Assembly: GCF_023370115.1 (NCBI RefSeq)
Contig: NZ_CP097160.1
Coordinates: 372,001-436,000 of the forward strand
Reading direction: 5' to 3'
Source: Gulosibacter sediminis
GTDB lineage: Bacteria; Actinomycetota; Actinomycetes; Actinomycetales; Microbacteriaceae
Length of the DNA: 64,000 bases
Positions 16,829 to 24,390 of this stretch are shown here, piece by piece. The notes under the pieces are model-generated. The model did not search any database and was not told the origin of the DNA. It was given only the letters and a program-made list of their open reading frames with translations. The position numbers were made by a program, and so were the translations under genes. How positions within the stretch are numbered: the first letter of the stretch is position 1; each line of letters starts with the position of its first letter.

Positions 16829-17926
16829 ATGACCGACCAGACCAGCGCGGCGGAGATCCCGGCCGAGGTAGACCCCAACGCCCTCGTGTTCGGCATCAAC
16901 ACGTTCGGCGACCTCACGCAGCGCGCCGACGGCGAGCTGAACAGCCACGCGCAGACCATCCGCGAGATCGTCGAGCAGGGCGTGTTTGCCGAGCAGGTTG
17001 GCATCGACCTCATCGGCATCGGCGAGCACCACCGCGACGACTTCGCCGTGTCGTCGCCCGAAATGGTGCTCGCGGCGATCGCGGCGCAGACCGAGCGCAT
17101 CCGCCTCGGCTCGGCCGTGACCGTGCTCAGCTCGGACGACCCCGTGCGCCTCTACGAGCGCTGGTCGACCCTCGACGCGCTCTCGCAGCGCCGCGCCGAG
17201 ATCATGATCGGCCGCGGCTCGTTCACCGAGTCCTTCCCGCTGTTCGGCTTCGAGATGCAGGACTACGAGCGCCTCTTCGAAGAGAAGGCGCAGCTCTGGT
17301 CGCAGCTCGCGGCCGGCGGCCCCGTCACCTGGACGGGCTCGGTGCGCAAGCCCCTCACCGATGTCTCGGTGTACCCGCCGGTCGAGCCGCAGGCCGACGG
17401 CACCCCGGGCGTTCTGCCGACGGCCGTCGCGGTCGGTGGCTCGCCCGAGTCGGTCATCCGCGCCGCGCACTACGACTTCCCGCTCATGCTCGCGATCATC
17501 GGCGGCGGCGTGAGCCGCTTCGCCCCGTTTGCGAACCTCTACCGCCAGGCGCAGGCGAAGTTCGGCCACGAGACCGCCACGATCGGCTACCACTCGCCCG
17601 GCCACATCGCCGCGACCGATGCCGAGGCGAAGGAGCAGCTCTACGAGTTCTGGCAGGCGAACACGACGCGCATCGGGCGCGAGCGCGGCTGGCCGGCCGC
17701 GACGCGCGAGCAGTTCGAGGCGGGCATCGAAGGTGACGGCGCCCTGCACGTCGGCAGCCCCGACACCGTCGCGCGCAAGATCGCCTTCGGCATGCGCTCG
17801 CTCGGTGCCCAGCGCTTCGACCTCAAGTACCAGTCGGGCCAGATGCCCCACGAATACGCGATGTCGTCGCTGAAGCTCTACGGCGAAGAGGTCATTCCCC
17901 GCGTGCGCGAACTGCTGGCCGACTAG
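16829..17926 (+). CDS. LLM-class flavin-dependent oxidoreductase
   Basis: 365-residue bacterial-luciferase-like TIM-barrel flavoprotein using FMNH2 or F420. Typical pieces are GIDLIGIGEHHRDDF (beta2 with the conserved EHH), TERIRLGSAVTVLSSDDPVRLYERWSTLDALS and the GRGSFTESFPLFG loop. An LP-to-x-AVGGSPESV segment follows, then the C-terminal HVGSPDTVARKI. Members are monooxygenases or F420-linked reductases. It is transcribed alone after a terminator, with GGAG close to the ATG. Its 3' end overlaps the convergent membrane-protein gene by 35 bp. Substrate and cofactor cannot be told from sequence. Confidence 0.85.
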   Translation: MTDQTSAAEIPAEVDPNALVFGINTFGDLTQRADGELNSHAQTIREIVEQGVFAEQVGIDLIGIGEHHRDDFAVSSPEMVLAAIAAQTERIRLGSAVTVLSSDDPVRLYERWSTLDALSQRRAEIMIGRGSFTESFPLFGFEMQDYERLFEEKAQLWSQLAAGGPVTWTGSVRKPLTDVSVYPPVEPQADGTPGVLPTAVAVGGSPESVIRAAHYDFPLMLAIIGGGVSRFAPFANLYRQAQAKFGHETATIGYHSPGHIAATDAEAKEQLYEFWQANTTRIGRERGWPAATREQFEAGIEGDGALHVGSPDTVARKIAFGMRSLGAQRFDLKYQSGQMPHEYAMSSLKLYGEEVIPRVRELLAD

Positions 17927-18605
17927 CGAGCCGCACCCGCAGCAGGCCGAGCACGTGCAGCACGACGGCGACGGCGAGGAACGCGACGAACACCTGCGCC
18001 GTCGTCGCGATCACCGAGCCCCAGCCGCCCGAGCCGGTCGGGTCGAGAAAGCCGTACGGGTACCAGCCGACGATGCCGCCGCGCACCCACGTGTACACGA
18101 GGTAGAGCAGCGGATAGACGAGCCAGGCGAGCGGCCGACCCCACGAGGCGCGGCGCGTCTGCGTGATGACGAGCCAGCCGACAACGCCGAGCACGGGCGT
18201 GATGCGGTGCAGCAGGATGTTCGACCACTCGAGATCCCAGCGCGCGAGCGCGCCCGGCTCGGCGACGAGAATCGCGTAGATGAGGCCGGTCATCACCATG
18301 TAGAACGCGGCTGCACCCCGCAGGTCGTCCCACCACAGTGGCAGGCGCGCGCGGGCCCGCAGCCCGCCGACGATGAGCACGACGCCGAAGAGCAGGTTCG
18401 AGATGTTCGTGAACTGCGACATCGACTCGATCAGCGTCGACTCGACCATGCCGTTCGCGGCGCGGTAGAAGTTCCGGGCGACGCCGGCGAGCGCCGCGAG
18501 GCCGAGCGCGAGGCGCAGGATGCGCACCCAAGCTCGGTCTGGATGCACGGCACGGTTCGTGCGTGCGAAGCGGTTGACCGCGGGCAACGTCGTCGTTCTC
18601 CCCAT
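17892..18605 (-). CDS. Pr6Pr family membrane protein
   Basis: 237-residue membrane protein with about six predicted helices. The family features are visible: a first helix followed by YRAANG, the SMSQFTNISNLLFGVVL segment (conserved FTNxSNL), the LHRITPVLG motif and the YTWVRG-x-x-GWYPYGFLDP motif close to the C-terminus. The function of the family is not established. The gene overlaps the LLM gene tail to tail by 35 bp. About 30 bp of its N-terminal side separate it from the stop of the L-2-hydroxyglutarate oxidase gene, which is transcribed in the same direction. Confidence 0.8.
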   Translation of the reverse strand: MGRTTTLPAVNRFARTNRAVHPDRAWVRILRLALGLAALAGVARNFYRAANGMVESTLIESMSQFTNISNLLFGVVLIVGGLRARARLPLWWDDLRGAAAFYMVMTGLIYAILVAEPGALARWDLEWSNILLHRITPVLGVVGWLVITQTRRASWGRPLAWLVYPLLYLVYTWVRGGIVGWYPYGFLDPTGSGGWGSVIATTAQVFVAFLAVAVVLHVLGLLRVRLASRPAVRARGE

Positions 18606-18636
18606 ACGGGGAACGCTAGTCGACGCCGGGCGGCGC

Positions 18637-19866
18637 CTACGCCGCGCGCGCCGTGCCGAGCTCGTAGCGCTCGGCGAGTTCGTCGACGAGGTACTCGGCG
18701 ATCGCCATCGACGAGGTCGCGCCGGGCGAGGGGGCGTTGCGTAGGAACATCGCGCCGCCGCTCTGCTGAATCACGAAGTCGTCGACCATCTTGCCCTGGC
18801 GGTCGACCGCCTGGGCGCGCACGCCGCGGGGCGCCCGCTTGCCCTTCGCACCCTCGAGCTGCGGCACGAACTTCGCGGCGCCCTCGACGAAGCGGTCCAT
18901 CGAGATCACGCCGCCGAGCTCGCGTAGCGCGGCGCCGGCGTTCTGCGATGCGAACTTCCAGAACCCCGCATCCTTCGCGATCGCGAGCGAGTCGCGAAGG
19001 CTGAACGGGAAGCCCTGGTACTGCTCGCGCGCGAACGAGAGGAACGCGTTCGGGCCGATCATGAGTTCGCCGTCGATGCGACGCGTGATGTGCACGCCGA
19101 GGAACGGATACGCGGGGTCGGGCACCGGGTAGATGAGCCCGTTCACGACGTCGGCGTGCTTGTGCTCGAGGATGAAGTACTGGCCGAAGAAGGGCAGGAT
19201 GCTCGGGTCGGCCCCGGCGCCCGAGGCGCGGGCGAGTCGGTCGGACTGCAGGCCGCCGCAGACAATCGCGTGGTCGAACACCTCGGCACTCGTCGTGCTG
19301 ATCACGGTGACGAGCCCGTTCGCGCTCTGTACCCGCTCGACCTCGGTGCTGAGGCGGATCTCGCCGCCGTCGCGCTCGAAGTCGGCGACGAGCGCCATCG
19401 TCAGCCCGGTGTAGTCGATGATCGCGGTGTGCGGCGAGTGCACGGCGGCCTCACCGACGACGTTCGGCTCGAGCTCGCGCAGGCGCCCTGCGTCGATGAG
19501 CGCGACGTCGGGCACGCCGTTCGCGGTCGCCTTCTTGTGGATCTCGGCGAGGCGCTCGCGCTCGACCTCGTTCTGGGCGACGACGACCTTGCCGCACTCG
19601 TCGATTGCGACGTCGTTCTCGACGGCGAAGTTCGTGATGAGGTCGACGCCGCGGCGGCACAGCCGGGCCTTGAGGCTGCCGGGCTGGTAGTAGAGGCCAG
19701 CGTGCACGACGCCCGAGTTGTGGCCGGTCTGGTGGCCCGCGACGTGGTCTTCCTTCTCGAAGAGCACGACGTGCGACTGCGGGTAGCGCTGCTTGAGCTC
19801 GCGGGCGACGGCGGCACCGATGATGCCGGCGCCGATGACAGCGATACGGGTGGTTGGGGTGGTCAT
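18637..19866 (-). CDS. lhgO: L-2-hydroxyglutarate oxidase/dehydrogenase
   Basis: 409-residue FAD-dependent oxidoreductase of the DAO family. The N-terminal FAD motif is IAVIGAGIIGAAVAREL. The LhgO signatures TGHNSGVVHAGLYYQPGSLKA and QYFILEHKHADVVNGLIYPVPDP are present, as is the C-terminal LRNAPSPGATSSMAIAEYLVD. It oxidises L-2-hydroxyglutarate to 2-oxoglutarate, as a repair enzyme and in the glutarate branch of lysine degradation, at the membrane with quinone as acceptor in known cases. The ATG at 19866 follows AAAGGGG; the frame is open upstream but only this start places the FAD motif normally. It diverges from a GntR regulator 50 bp away, an arrangement like LhgR-lhgO. No CsiD gene is nearby. 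Confidence 0.9.
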   Translation of the reverse strand: MTTPTTRIAVIGAGIIGAAVARELKQRYPQSHVVLFEKEDHVAGHQTGHNSGVVHAGLYYQPGSLKARLCRRGVDLITNFAVENDVAIDECGKVVVAQNEVERERLAEIHKKATANGVPDVALIDAGRLRELEPNVVGEAAVHSPHTAIIDYTGLTMALVADFERDGGEIRLSTEVERVQSANGLVTVISTTSAEVFDHAIVCGGLQSDRLARASGAGADPSILPFFGQYFILEHKHADVVNGLIYPVPDPAYPFLGVHITRRIDGELMIGPNAFLSFAREQYQGFPFSLRDSLAIAKDAGFWKFASQNAGAALRELGGVISMDRFVEGAAKFVPQLEGAKGKRAPRGVRAQAVDRQGKMVDDFVIQQSGGAMFLRNAPSPGATSSMAIAEYLVDELAERYELGTARAA

Positions 19867-19916
19867 AGGGGGAGCCCCTTTCTGAGAGACGTTGTGGAGA
19901 ATGAGAGACTGTCGGC

Positions 19917-20627
19917 ATGGCGACGGTGAATGATCGAGGCCCGACACTGAGCGAGCGTGCCGTGGAGCAGCTGCGACGGGCGATTGTCCTCGGCGAGCTC
20001 GAGGCGGGGGAGCGGTACTCGGCAACTGAACTCGGCGAGCGTTTCGGCATGTCGCGCACGCCCATCCGCGAGGCCACGCAGGAGCTCGCGCGCCTCGGCC
20101 TCGTGTCGGTCGAGCGCAACCGGGGCATCCGCGTGCTGCCGACCAGTCTTGAGGCATTCGTTGAGGGGTTCGAAGTGCGGCTCATGCTCGAGCTGCCGCT
20201 CGCGCGCCGCGCGGCGAGTGCGGCGACGCCCGAGCAGCGCGCCGAGATTGCCGCGCAGTTCGCGCGCTTCGTCGAGGTCGCCGAATCGGGCGACGTCGAC
20301 GCGACGTTGCGCTGCGACCGCGACTTTCACCGGGGCCTGCTCGAGGTTGCCGGCAATGTGCGCGCCGTCGAGGTGCTCACCGAGCAGCGAAACATGGTGC
20401 TGAAGACCGGCGTCGGCACGGTGCCGCACATGCGCAGCACGGTCGAGTGCGCCGAGGATCACCGCGCGATCGTCGACGCGGTCGTGGCGGGCGACGGCGA
20501 GGCCGCGGGCGCGGCGATGCGCGCGCACATCCTCAACACCGCCGAGCTGCTGCTGCGACAGGAGTCGGCGAGCCGCGCCGACTTCGGCACTCCGGATGCG
20601 CTGGTCGCGCTCGAGCGGCTGGTCTAG
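19917..20627 (+). CDS. GntR-family regulator, FCD domain (LhgR-like position)
   Basis: 236-residue regulator. The N-terminal winged HTH is LGERFGMSRTPIREATQELAR (about residues 40-60). The FCD domain has the ligand-site residues CDRDFHRGLLE, VPHMRS and CAEDHRAIVDAV. It diverges from lhgO with only 50 bp between the starts, so both promoters share the gap and the protein most likely represses lhgO in response to L-2-hydroxyglutarate, as LhgR does in Pseudomonas. That role is inferred from position only. The gap contains direct GAGAGAC/GAGAGAC-like elements (ATGAGAGAC and GAGAGACGT). Confidence 0.85.
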   Translation: MATVNDRGPTLSERAVEQLRRAIVLGELEAGERYSATELGERFGMSRTPIREATQELARLGLVSVERNRGIRVLPTSLEAFVEGFEVRLMLELPLARRAASAATPEQRAEIAAQFARFVEVAESGDVDATLRCDRDFHRGLLEVAGNVRAVEVLTEQRNMVLKTGVGTVPHMRSTVECAEDHRAIVDAVVAGDGEAAGAAMRAHILNTAELLLRQESASRADFGTPDALVALERLV

Positions 20628-20652
20628 TCCGCGCATCCTCGCCCTCCTCGCA

Positions 20653-20687
20653 AGTTGCATGTAACTCTTGCAGTGTTGCATGCAACT
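20653..20687. promoter_or_regulatory. Two palindromes, AGTTGCATGTAACT and GTTGCATGCAAC, 21 bp apart
   Basis: The first palindrome (20653-20666) has one mismatch pair; the second (20675-20686) is perfect. Their centres are 21 bp apart, two helical turns. They can also fold together into one hairpin. They sit in the 76-bp gap between convergent genes (GntR stop at 20627, SDR stop at 20704), so they may terminate both transcripts. The same motif with one base changed (GTTGCGTGCAAC) lies inside the promoter at 23060, which favours a protein-binding role. Confidence 0.5.
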
Positions 20688-20703
20688 CACGATGGTGCAA
20701 GCG

Positions 20704-21438
20704 TTACGCCATGTAGAGGCCGCCGTTGATGTCGAGCTGCACGCCCGTGATGAAGGAGGAGTCGGGGGAGAGTAGGAACGCGACCGCGCGGGCGACCTCC
20801 TCGGGCTCGCCGTGGCGGCCGAGCGGCGTGCCCGCGGCCCACTCATCGCCGTGCTTCGACACCGAGTCGTTGGTCATGCGGGTGCGGATGATGCCCGGCG
20901 CCACGGCGTTTGCGCGGATGCCGCGTGAGCCGAGCTCGAGCGCGAGCGTGCGGGTGAACGCGACGATCGCGCCCTTCGACGCGGCGTAATGGGCGTGGCC
21001 CCGCGAGCCGCGCTCGCCGGCGACCGAGGCGAACGTCACGATTGCCGCGTTGTCGTTGAGCACCGGCAGCAGCTTGCTCGTGAGCGCGAACACCGCGTCG
21101 AGGTTGATCGACAGCGTCTGCCGCCACTGCGCGAAGCTGAGCTCGGCGAGGGGTGCCTCGAGGTAGATGCCCGCGGCGGGCGCGAAGCCGTCGACCCCGC
21201 CGAGCGACTCGGCCGCCGTGACGATGCGCGCCTGCACCTCGTCGTCGGTGCCGTCGCCCGCGACATGCACGACCTCGGCGGATGCGGCGAGCTCGGCCGG
21301 CAGCGCGGCGAGCGCGTCGGGGGAGAGGTCGTGCAGCACGAGCCGCGCACCCTCGGCCCGCAGCAGGAGCGCGAGGGCCGAGCCGATGCCGCCCGCGGCG
21401 CCGGTGATGACGACGGTTTTGTCGGTGAAGCGTGCCAC
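20704..21438 (-). CDS. SDR-family NAD(P)-dependent oxidoreductase
   Basis: 244-residue classical short-chain dehydrogenase. The cofactor motif is TGAAGGIGSAL near residue 12. PAAGIYLEAPL replaces the usual NNAG. The catalytic Ser is in VTFASVAGERG, and Tyr-x-x-x-Lys is HYAASKGAIVAFTR. The GTG at 21438 is chosen over one seven codons upstream because GGAGG lies 7 bases before it. It starts 2 bp after the stop of the second SDR gene, so the two form an operon read leftward from the TTGGATCCAA-containing promoter near 22270. It probably oxidises a secondary alcohol or reduces a ketone in the GntR-controlled pathway. Confidence 0.88.
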   Translation of the reverse strand: MARFTDKTVVITGAAGGIGSALALLLRAEGARLVLHDLSPDALAALPAELAASAEVVHVAGDGTDDEVQARIVTAAESLGGVDGFAPAAGIYLEAPLAELSFAQWRQTLSINLDAVFALTSKLLPVLNDNAAIVTFASVAGERGSRGHAHYAASKGAIVAFTRTLALELGSRGIRANAVAPGIIRTRMTNDSVSKHGDEWAAGTPLGRHGEPEEVARAVAFLLSPDSSFITGVQLDINGGLYMA

Positions 21439-21440
21439 GC

Positions 21441-22205
21441 TTACGCCTCCTCGTACCACTCGCCAGCGACGGTCATCGCGGCGTCGACCATGAGGTTGTG
21501 GCCACTGATGTAGCTCGCCTCGGCGCCGAGCAGGAAGACGATGGGCGCCGCGATTTCGGCCGGGTCAGCGAAGCGCCGCATCGGGATGCGCCGGCTGATG
21601 CGCTCGGTGTTGAGGCGCCCCTCGGCCTCGAGCTTGCGGTTGAACGGGGTGTCGACGTAGCCCGGTCCGACCGAGTTCGCCCGGATGCCGTCGCGCGCCC
21701 ACTCGACCGCGATGGTCTTCGTGAACCCATCGATGCCGTGCTTCACTGCGTTGTAGCTCGCGCGCTGGGGCATGCCCACCTTGCTCGCGACCGAGGTGAG
21801 GTTAACGATCGCGCCCCGGCCAGCACACAGCAGCGGATAGGCGGCGCGGGAGGCGCGCATCGTGCCGTCAAGGTGCACGCTGATGAGGAAGCTCCAGTCC
21901 TCGTCGCTGAGCTCGGCGGTGGGGCGGGGCCGGGCGACGCCCGCGCTGTTCACGAGGCCGTGCAGCACGCCCTCGGTCGTCGCGATGTCGGCAAACGCCG
22001 CATCGACGCTCTCGCGCGAGGTCACGTCGACGACGATGCCCCGCGCGCTGTCGCCGAGCTGTGCGACCGCCTCGTCCAGGGTGGATTGGTTCAGGTCGAG
22101 CAGCACCACGCGGCGCGCGGGGTCGCGCAGCCAGTGCGTCGCGGTGGCAAAGCCGATGCCGCTGGCGCCGCCGGTAATAGCGAGAATCTGGTCGGGCTCG
22201 GTCAC
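21441..22205 (-). CDS. SDR-family NAD(P)-dependent oxidoreductase
   Basis: 254-residue classical short-chain dehydrogenase with all family motifs: TGGASGIGFATA (cofactor), VNSAGVARPRP, the catalytic Ser in VNLTSVASKVG, and Tyr-x-x-x-Lys in ASYNAVKHGIDGFTK. It starts at GTG 22205 after AAGGAG with 7-base spacing; the longer open frame upstream lacks a ribosome binding site. It is the first gene of a two-SDR operon divergent from the GntR regulator at 22370 and is likely repressed by it. The substrate is unknown. Confidence 0.88.
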   Translation of the reverse strand: MTEPDQILAITGGASGIGFATATHWLRDPARRVVLLDLNQSTLDEAVAQLGDSARGIVVDVTSRESVDAAFADIATTEGVLHGLVNSAGVARPRPTAELSDEDWSFLISVHLDGTMRASRAAYPLLCAGRGAIVNLTSVASKVGMPQRASYNAVKHGIDGFTKTIAVEWARDGIRANSVGPGYVDTPFNRKLEAEGRLNTERISRRIPMRRFADPAEIAAPIVFLLGAEASYISGHNLMVDAAMTVAGEWYEEA

Positions 22206-22266
22206 AGAGCACTCCTTCGTGCGGGTAGTCGAGGTTCTGCCCGAAACCCTACTCCGAAATTGCGAA

Positions 22267-22276
22267 TTGGATCCAA
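22267..22276. promoter_or_regulatory. TTGGATCCAA operator between the SDR operon and gntR
   Basis: A perfect 10-bp palindrome in the divergent gap, 62 bp before the SDR start (22205) and 94 bp before the GntR start (22370). A degenerate copy, CTGGATGCAA, follows at 22299-22308. The same sequence recurs at 23092 and 35192, always in promoters, so it is the likely binding site of the adjacent FCD regulator. Confidence 0.65.
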
Positions 22277-22369
22277 ACTGGCGAATGCCGACCTCATGCT
22301 GGATGCAATTCCGCGGCACTCGCGACATGATGAATGCGAAGATTGCCTGCACCAGAGAGGGAGCGACGT

Positions 22370-23038
22370 GTGAGGACCAGCGACACCAGCGGTAGCGAGG
22401 GCATCACCGACGCGCTACGCACGCTCATTCTCACGGGCGAGCTCGCACCGGGGGAGCGCATCCGGCAGGAGGAACTCGCCGAGCGCTTCGAGACCAGCCG
22501 CATGCCGGTGCGCGTCGCGCTCAAGCAGCTCGAGGCGGAGGAGCTCGTGCTGCTCCGGCCCAACGCGGGTGCCTGGGTGAGCAGCATCGACCCCGAGGAC
22601 TTCGTGCAGACGTACCAGCTGCGCGAGGTGCTCGAGCCCTTCGCGATCCGTGCCAGCTTGCCGAAGTTGACCAATGACCACCGCGAGCGCATCCACGAGT
22701 TGGCGGCGGCCACGGCCGAGGTGACGGGTCGCTCGGATGTGGTGGAGGAGTTCACGCGGCGCGACCGTGAGTTCCACCTCGCGACCTTCGCCGGCGTGCG
22801 CGAGGAGTCGCTCTACGAGCGCGTCGTGCAGCTGTGGAACAAGACCCAGCGCTATCGCCGCATTACGGTGCCGCGCTTCACCGACGCCGACAACGTCGCA
22901 ACGCACGCCGACCACCAGCTCATTTGCTACTACATCGACCACAACGATGCCGAGTCGCTCGGCGAGGTGCTGCGCCTGCACATTCGCCGCACGCGCATCC
23001 TCGGCGAGGCGAGCATCGAGGCACTCGGCGAGGGGTAG
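22370..23038 (+). CDS. GntR-family regulator, FCD domain (putative TTGGATCCAA regulator)
   Basis: 222-residue regulator. The winged HTH (AERFETSRMPVRVALKQLEAE) spans about residues 35-55. The FCD domain has RRDREFHLATF, ATHADHQLICYYIDH and RLHIRRTRI. The GTG at 22370 is supported by the GAGAGGGAG just before it; the open frame extends 12 codons further upstream. It lies between the divergent SDR operon and the long operon starting at 23171. TTGGATCCAA-type palindromes flank it on both sides, so it is the best candidate for the regulator of both operons and of the transketolase pair at 35 kb. The FCD region is similar to the regulator at 425. Confidence 0.88.
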   Translation: MRTSDTSGSEGITDALRTLILTGELAPGERIRQEELAERFETSRMPVRVALKQLEAEELVLLRPNAGAWVSSIDPEDFVQTYQLREVLEPFAIRASLPKLTNDHRERIHELAAATAEVTGRSDVVEEFTRRDREFHLATFAGVREESLYERVVQLWNKTQRYRRITVPRFTDADNVATHADHQLICYYIDHNDAESLGEVLRLHIRRTRILGEASIEALGEG

Positions 23039-23101
23039 CTGGATCCAATCCGGTTGACGGTTGCGTGCAACTGTGGTTCGATCGGAAACTGTTGGATCCA
23101 A
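23039..23101 (+). promoter_or_regulatory. Promoter of the iron-ADH/ABC operon bracketed by two operators
   Basis: A -35-like TTGACG (23054-23059) and a -10-like TTCGAT (23077-23082) are separated by 17 bp. CTGGATCCAA (23039-23048) lies just upstream and TTGGATCCAA (23092-23101) lies at the expected transcription start. Their centres are 53 bp apart, about five helical turns. A different palindrome, GTTGCGTGCAAC (23060-23071), occupies the spacer. A partial third copy (ATGGATCC) begins at 23104. This is the layout of a tightly repressed promoter with two inputs. Confidence 0.6.
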
Positions 23102-23170
23102 TGATGGATCCCTGGGGCGCGCATCGCGTCCCCTGCGCAGTTCCCGCACCGAGCACAGAAAGAAGCGACG

Positions 23171-24370
23171 ATGACGTCCGCACCCTGGTGGCCGAATCCG
23201 GTTTCCGACTCGATCTTCCTTGCCCCCGCCGCCGTCGTTGGCGGCGCCGGCAGCGCCCGACGCCTGCCCGAGACGCTCCGCAAGCACTCGAGCTACGAGG
23301 GCGGCACCGTCCTGCTCGCGATCGACGACGCGGTGGCTGGCGCCGGCCTCATCGACCCGATCGAAGCGGGCCTGCGCGAGGGCGGCATCGACGTGCTCGT
23401 GCGCGGTGGTTTCGGCGCCGAGCCCACGGCCGAGGTCGTCGATGAGGTCGCACAGGCTGCCCGCGACGCCGGGGCCACCGCAGTCATCGGGGTCGGCGGC
23501 GGCTCGGTGCTCGACTCGTCGAAGCTCATCGCGCTCATGCTGCGCCAGGGCGGCACGAGCGCCGACTGGGTCGGCCCCGTTGCCGACGAGCTCGCTCTCG
23601 CCCCGCTTGTGCTCGTGCCCACCACGGTCGGCACCGGATCCGAGGCGACGAACATCGCCATGGTCACGATCGACGGCGCCAAGCGCGCCTCGGTCTGCAG
23701 CAGCTACGTGCCCGAGGTTGCGGTGCTCGACCCCGAGCTCGTCAGCAGCCTGCCGAACAAGGTGATCGCGGCCACGGGCATGGACGCGCTCGCGCACGCC
23801 GTCGAGGCACTCATGTCGTCGAAGGCGTCGATGCTCTCGGCCCACGCCTCCTTCCACACCATGGAGCTGCTCGTCGCGAACCTCGAGGCCGCCTACAACG
23901 GCGACGCCGAGGCGCTCGCCCGCACCCAGTGGGCTTCGCACCTCGGCGGGCAGGCGCTCAACGCGGGCGTCGTCGTCGGGCACTCGATCGCCTACTCGTT
24001 CGCACACGTCACCCCAATGCCGCACGGCGTCTCGTGCGCCCTCGCGCTGCCGTACTGCATCGCGTATAACCAACACCTCGAGCCCCGCCTCGCCGAGCGC
24101 ATCGCGCTCGCGCTCACGAACGGCGCGAGCACCTCGCTCCGCGACGCCGCCGACGCCGTGCAGCAGCTCGCGCGGCGCATGAGCCTGCCGACGACCCTCG
24201 GCGAGGCGCGCATCGAGGCCGATCAGGTCGACGAGCTCGCCCGCTACTGCAATGCCGAATACCAGCGGCCCACCAACCCCGAGGCGATGGACGAGCCGCG
24301 CCTGCGCGCGCTCTTCGCCGCCGTCGAAACCGGCGACCTCGACGCGGCCTTCGCCGCCACCGCCAACTGA
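23171..24370 (+). CDS. Iron-containing alcohol dehydrogenase
   Basis: 399-residue group III (iron-dependent) alcohol dehydrogenase. The NAD-binding loop is GGGSVLDSSK (109-118), followed by VPTTVGTGSEAT (150-160). Metal ligands are readable as Asp205 and His209 (GMDALAHAVEA), His271 (VVGHSIAY) and His285 (MPHGVSCA), so the active site is complete. It is the first gene of an operon that includes an aldehyde dehydrogenase, an SDR and an ABC importer. It likely oxidises a primary alcohol or diol to the aldehyde used by the next enzyme. AGAAAGAAG serves as ribosome binding site, and the promoter is bracketed by the TTGGATCCAA operators. Confidence 0.9.
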   Translation: MTSAPWWPNPVSDSIFLAPAAVVGGAGSARRLPETLRKHSSYEGGTVLLAIDDAVAGAGLIDPIEAGLREGGIDVLVRGGFGAEPTAEVVDEVAQAARDAGATAVIGVGGGSVLDSSKLIALMLRQGGTSADWVGPVADELALAPLVLVPTTVGTGSEATNIAMVTIDGAKRASVCSSYVPEVAVLDPELVSSLPNKVIAATGMDALAHAVEALMSSKASMLSAHASFHTMELLVANLEAAYNGDAEALARTQWASHLGGQALNAGVVVGHSIAYSFAHVTPMPHGVSCALALPYCIAYNQHLEPRLAERIALALTNGASTSLRDAADAVQQLARRMSLPTTLGEARIEADQVDELARYCNAEYQRPTNPEAMDEPRLRALFAAVETGDLDAAFAATAN

Positions 24371-24390
24371 CCACCTGAGGAGCACCCCCA

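Noticed and set aside
17892-17926. 35-bp overlap of the LLM and Pr6Pr genes as a sign of a wrong call
   Set aside because: Both genes keep family motifs up to their ends; tail-to-tail overlaps also occur at 37881 and 50569.
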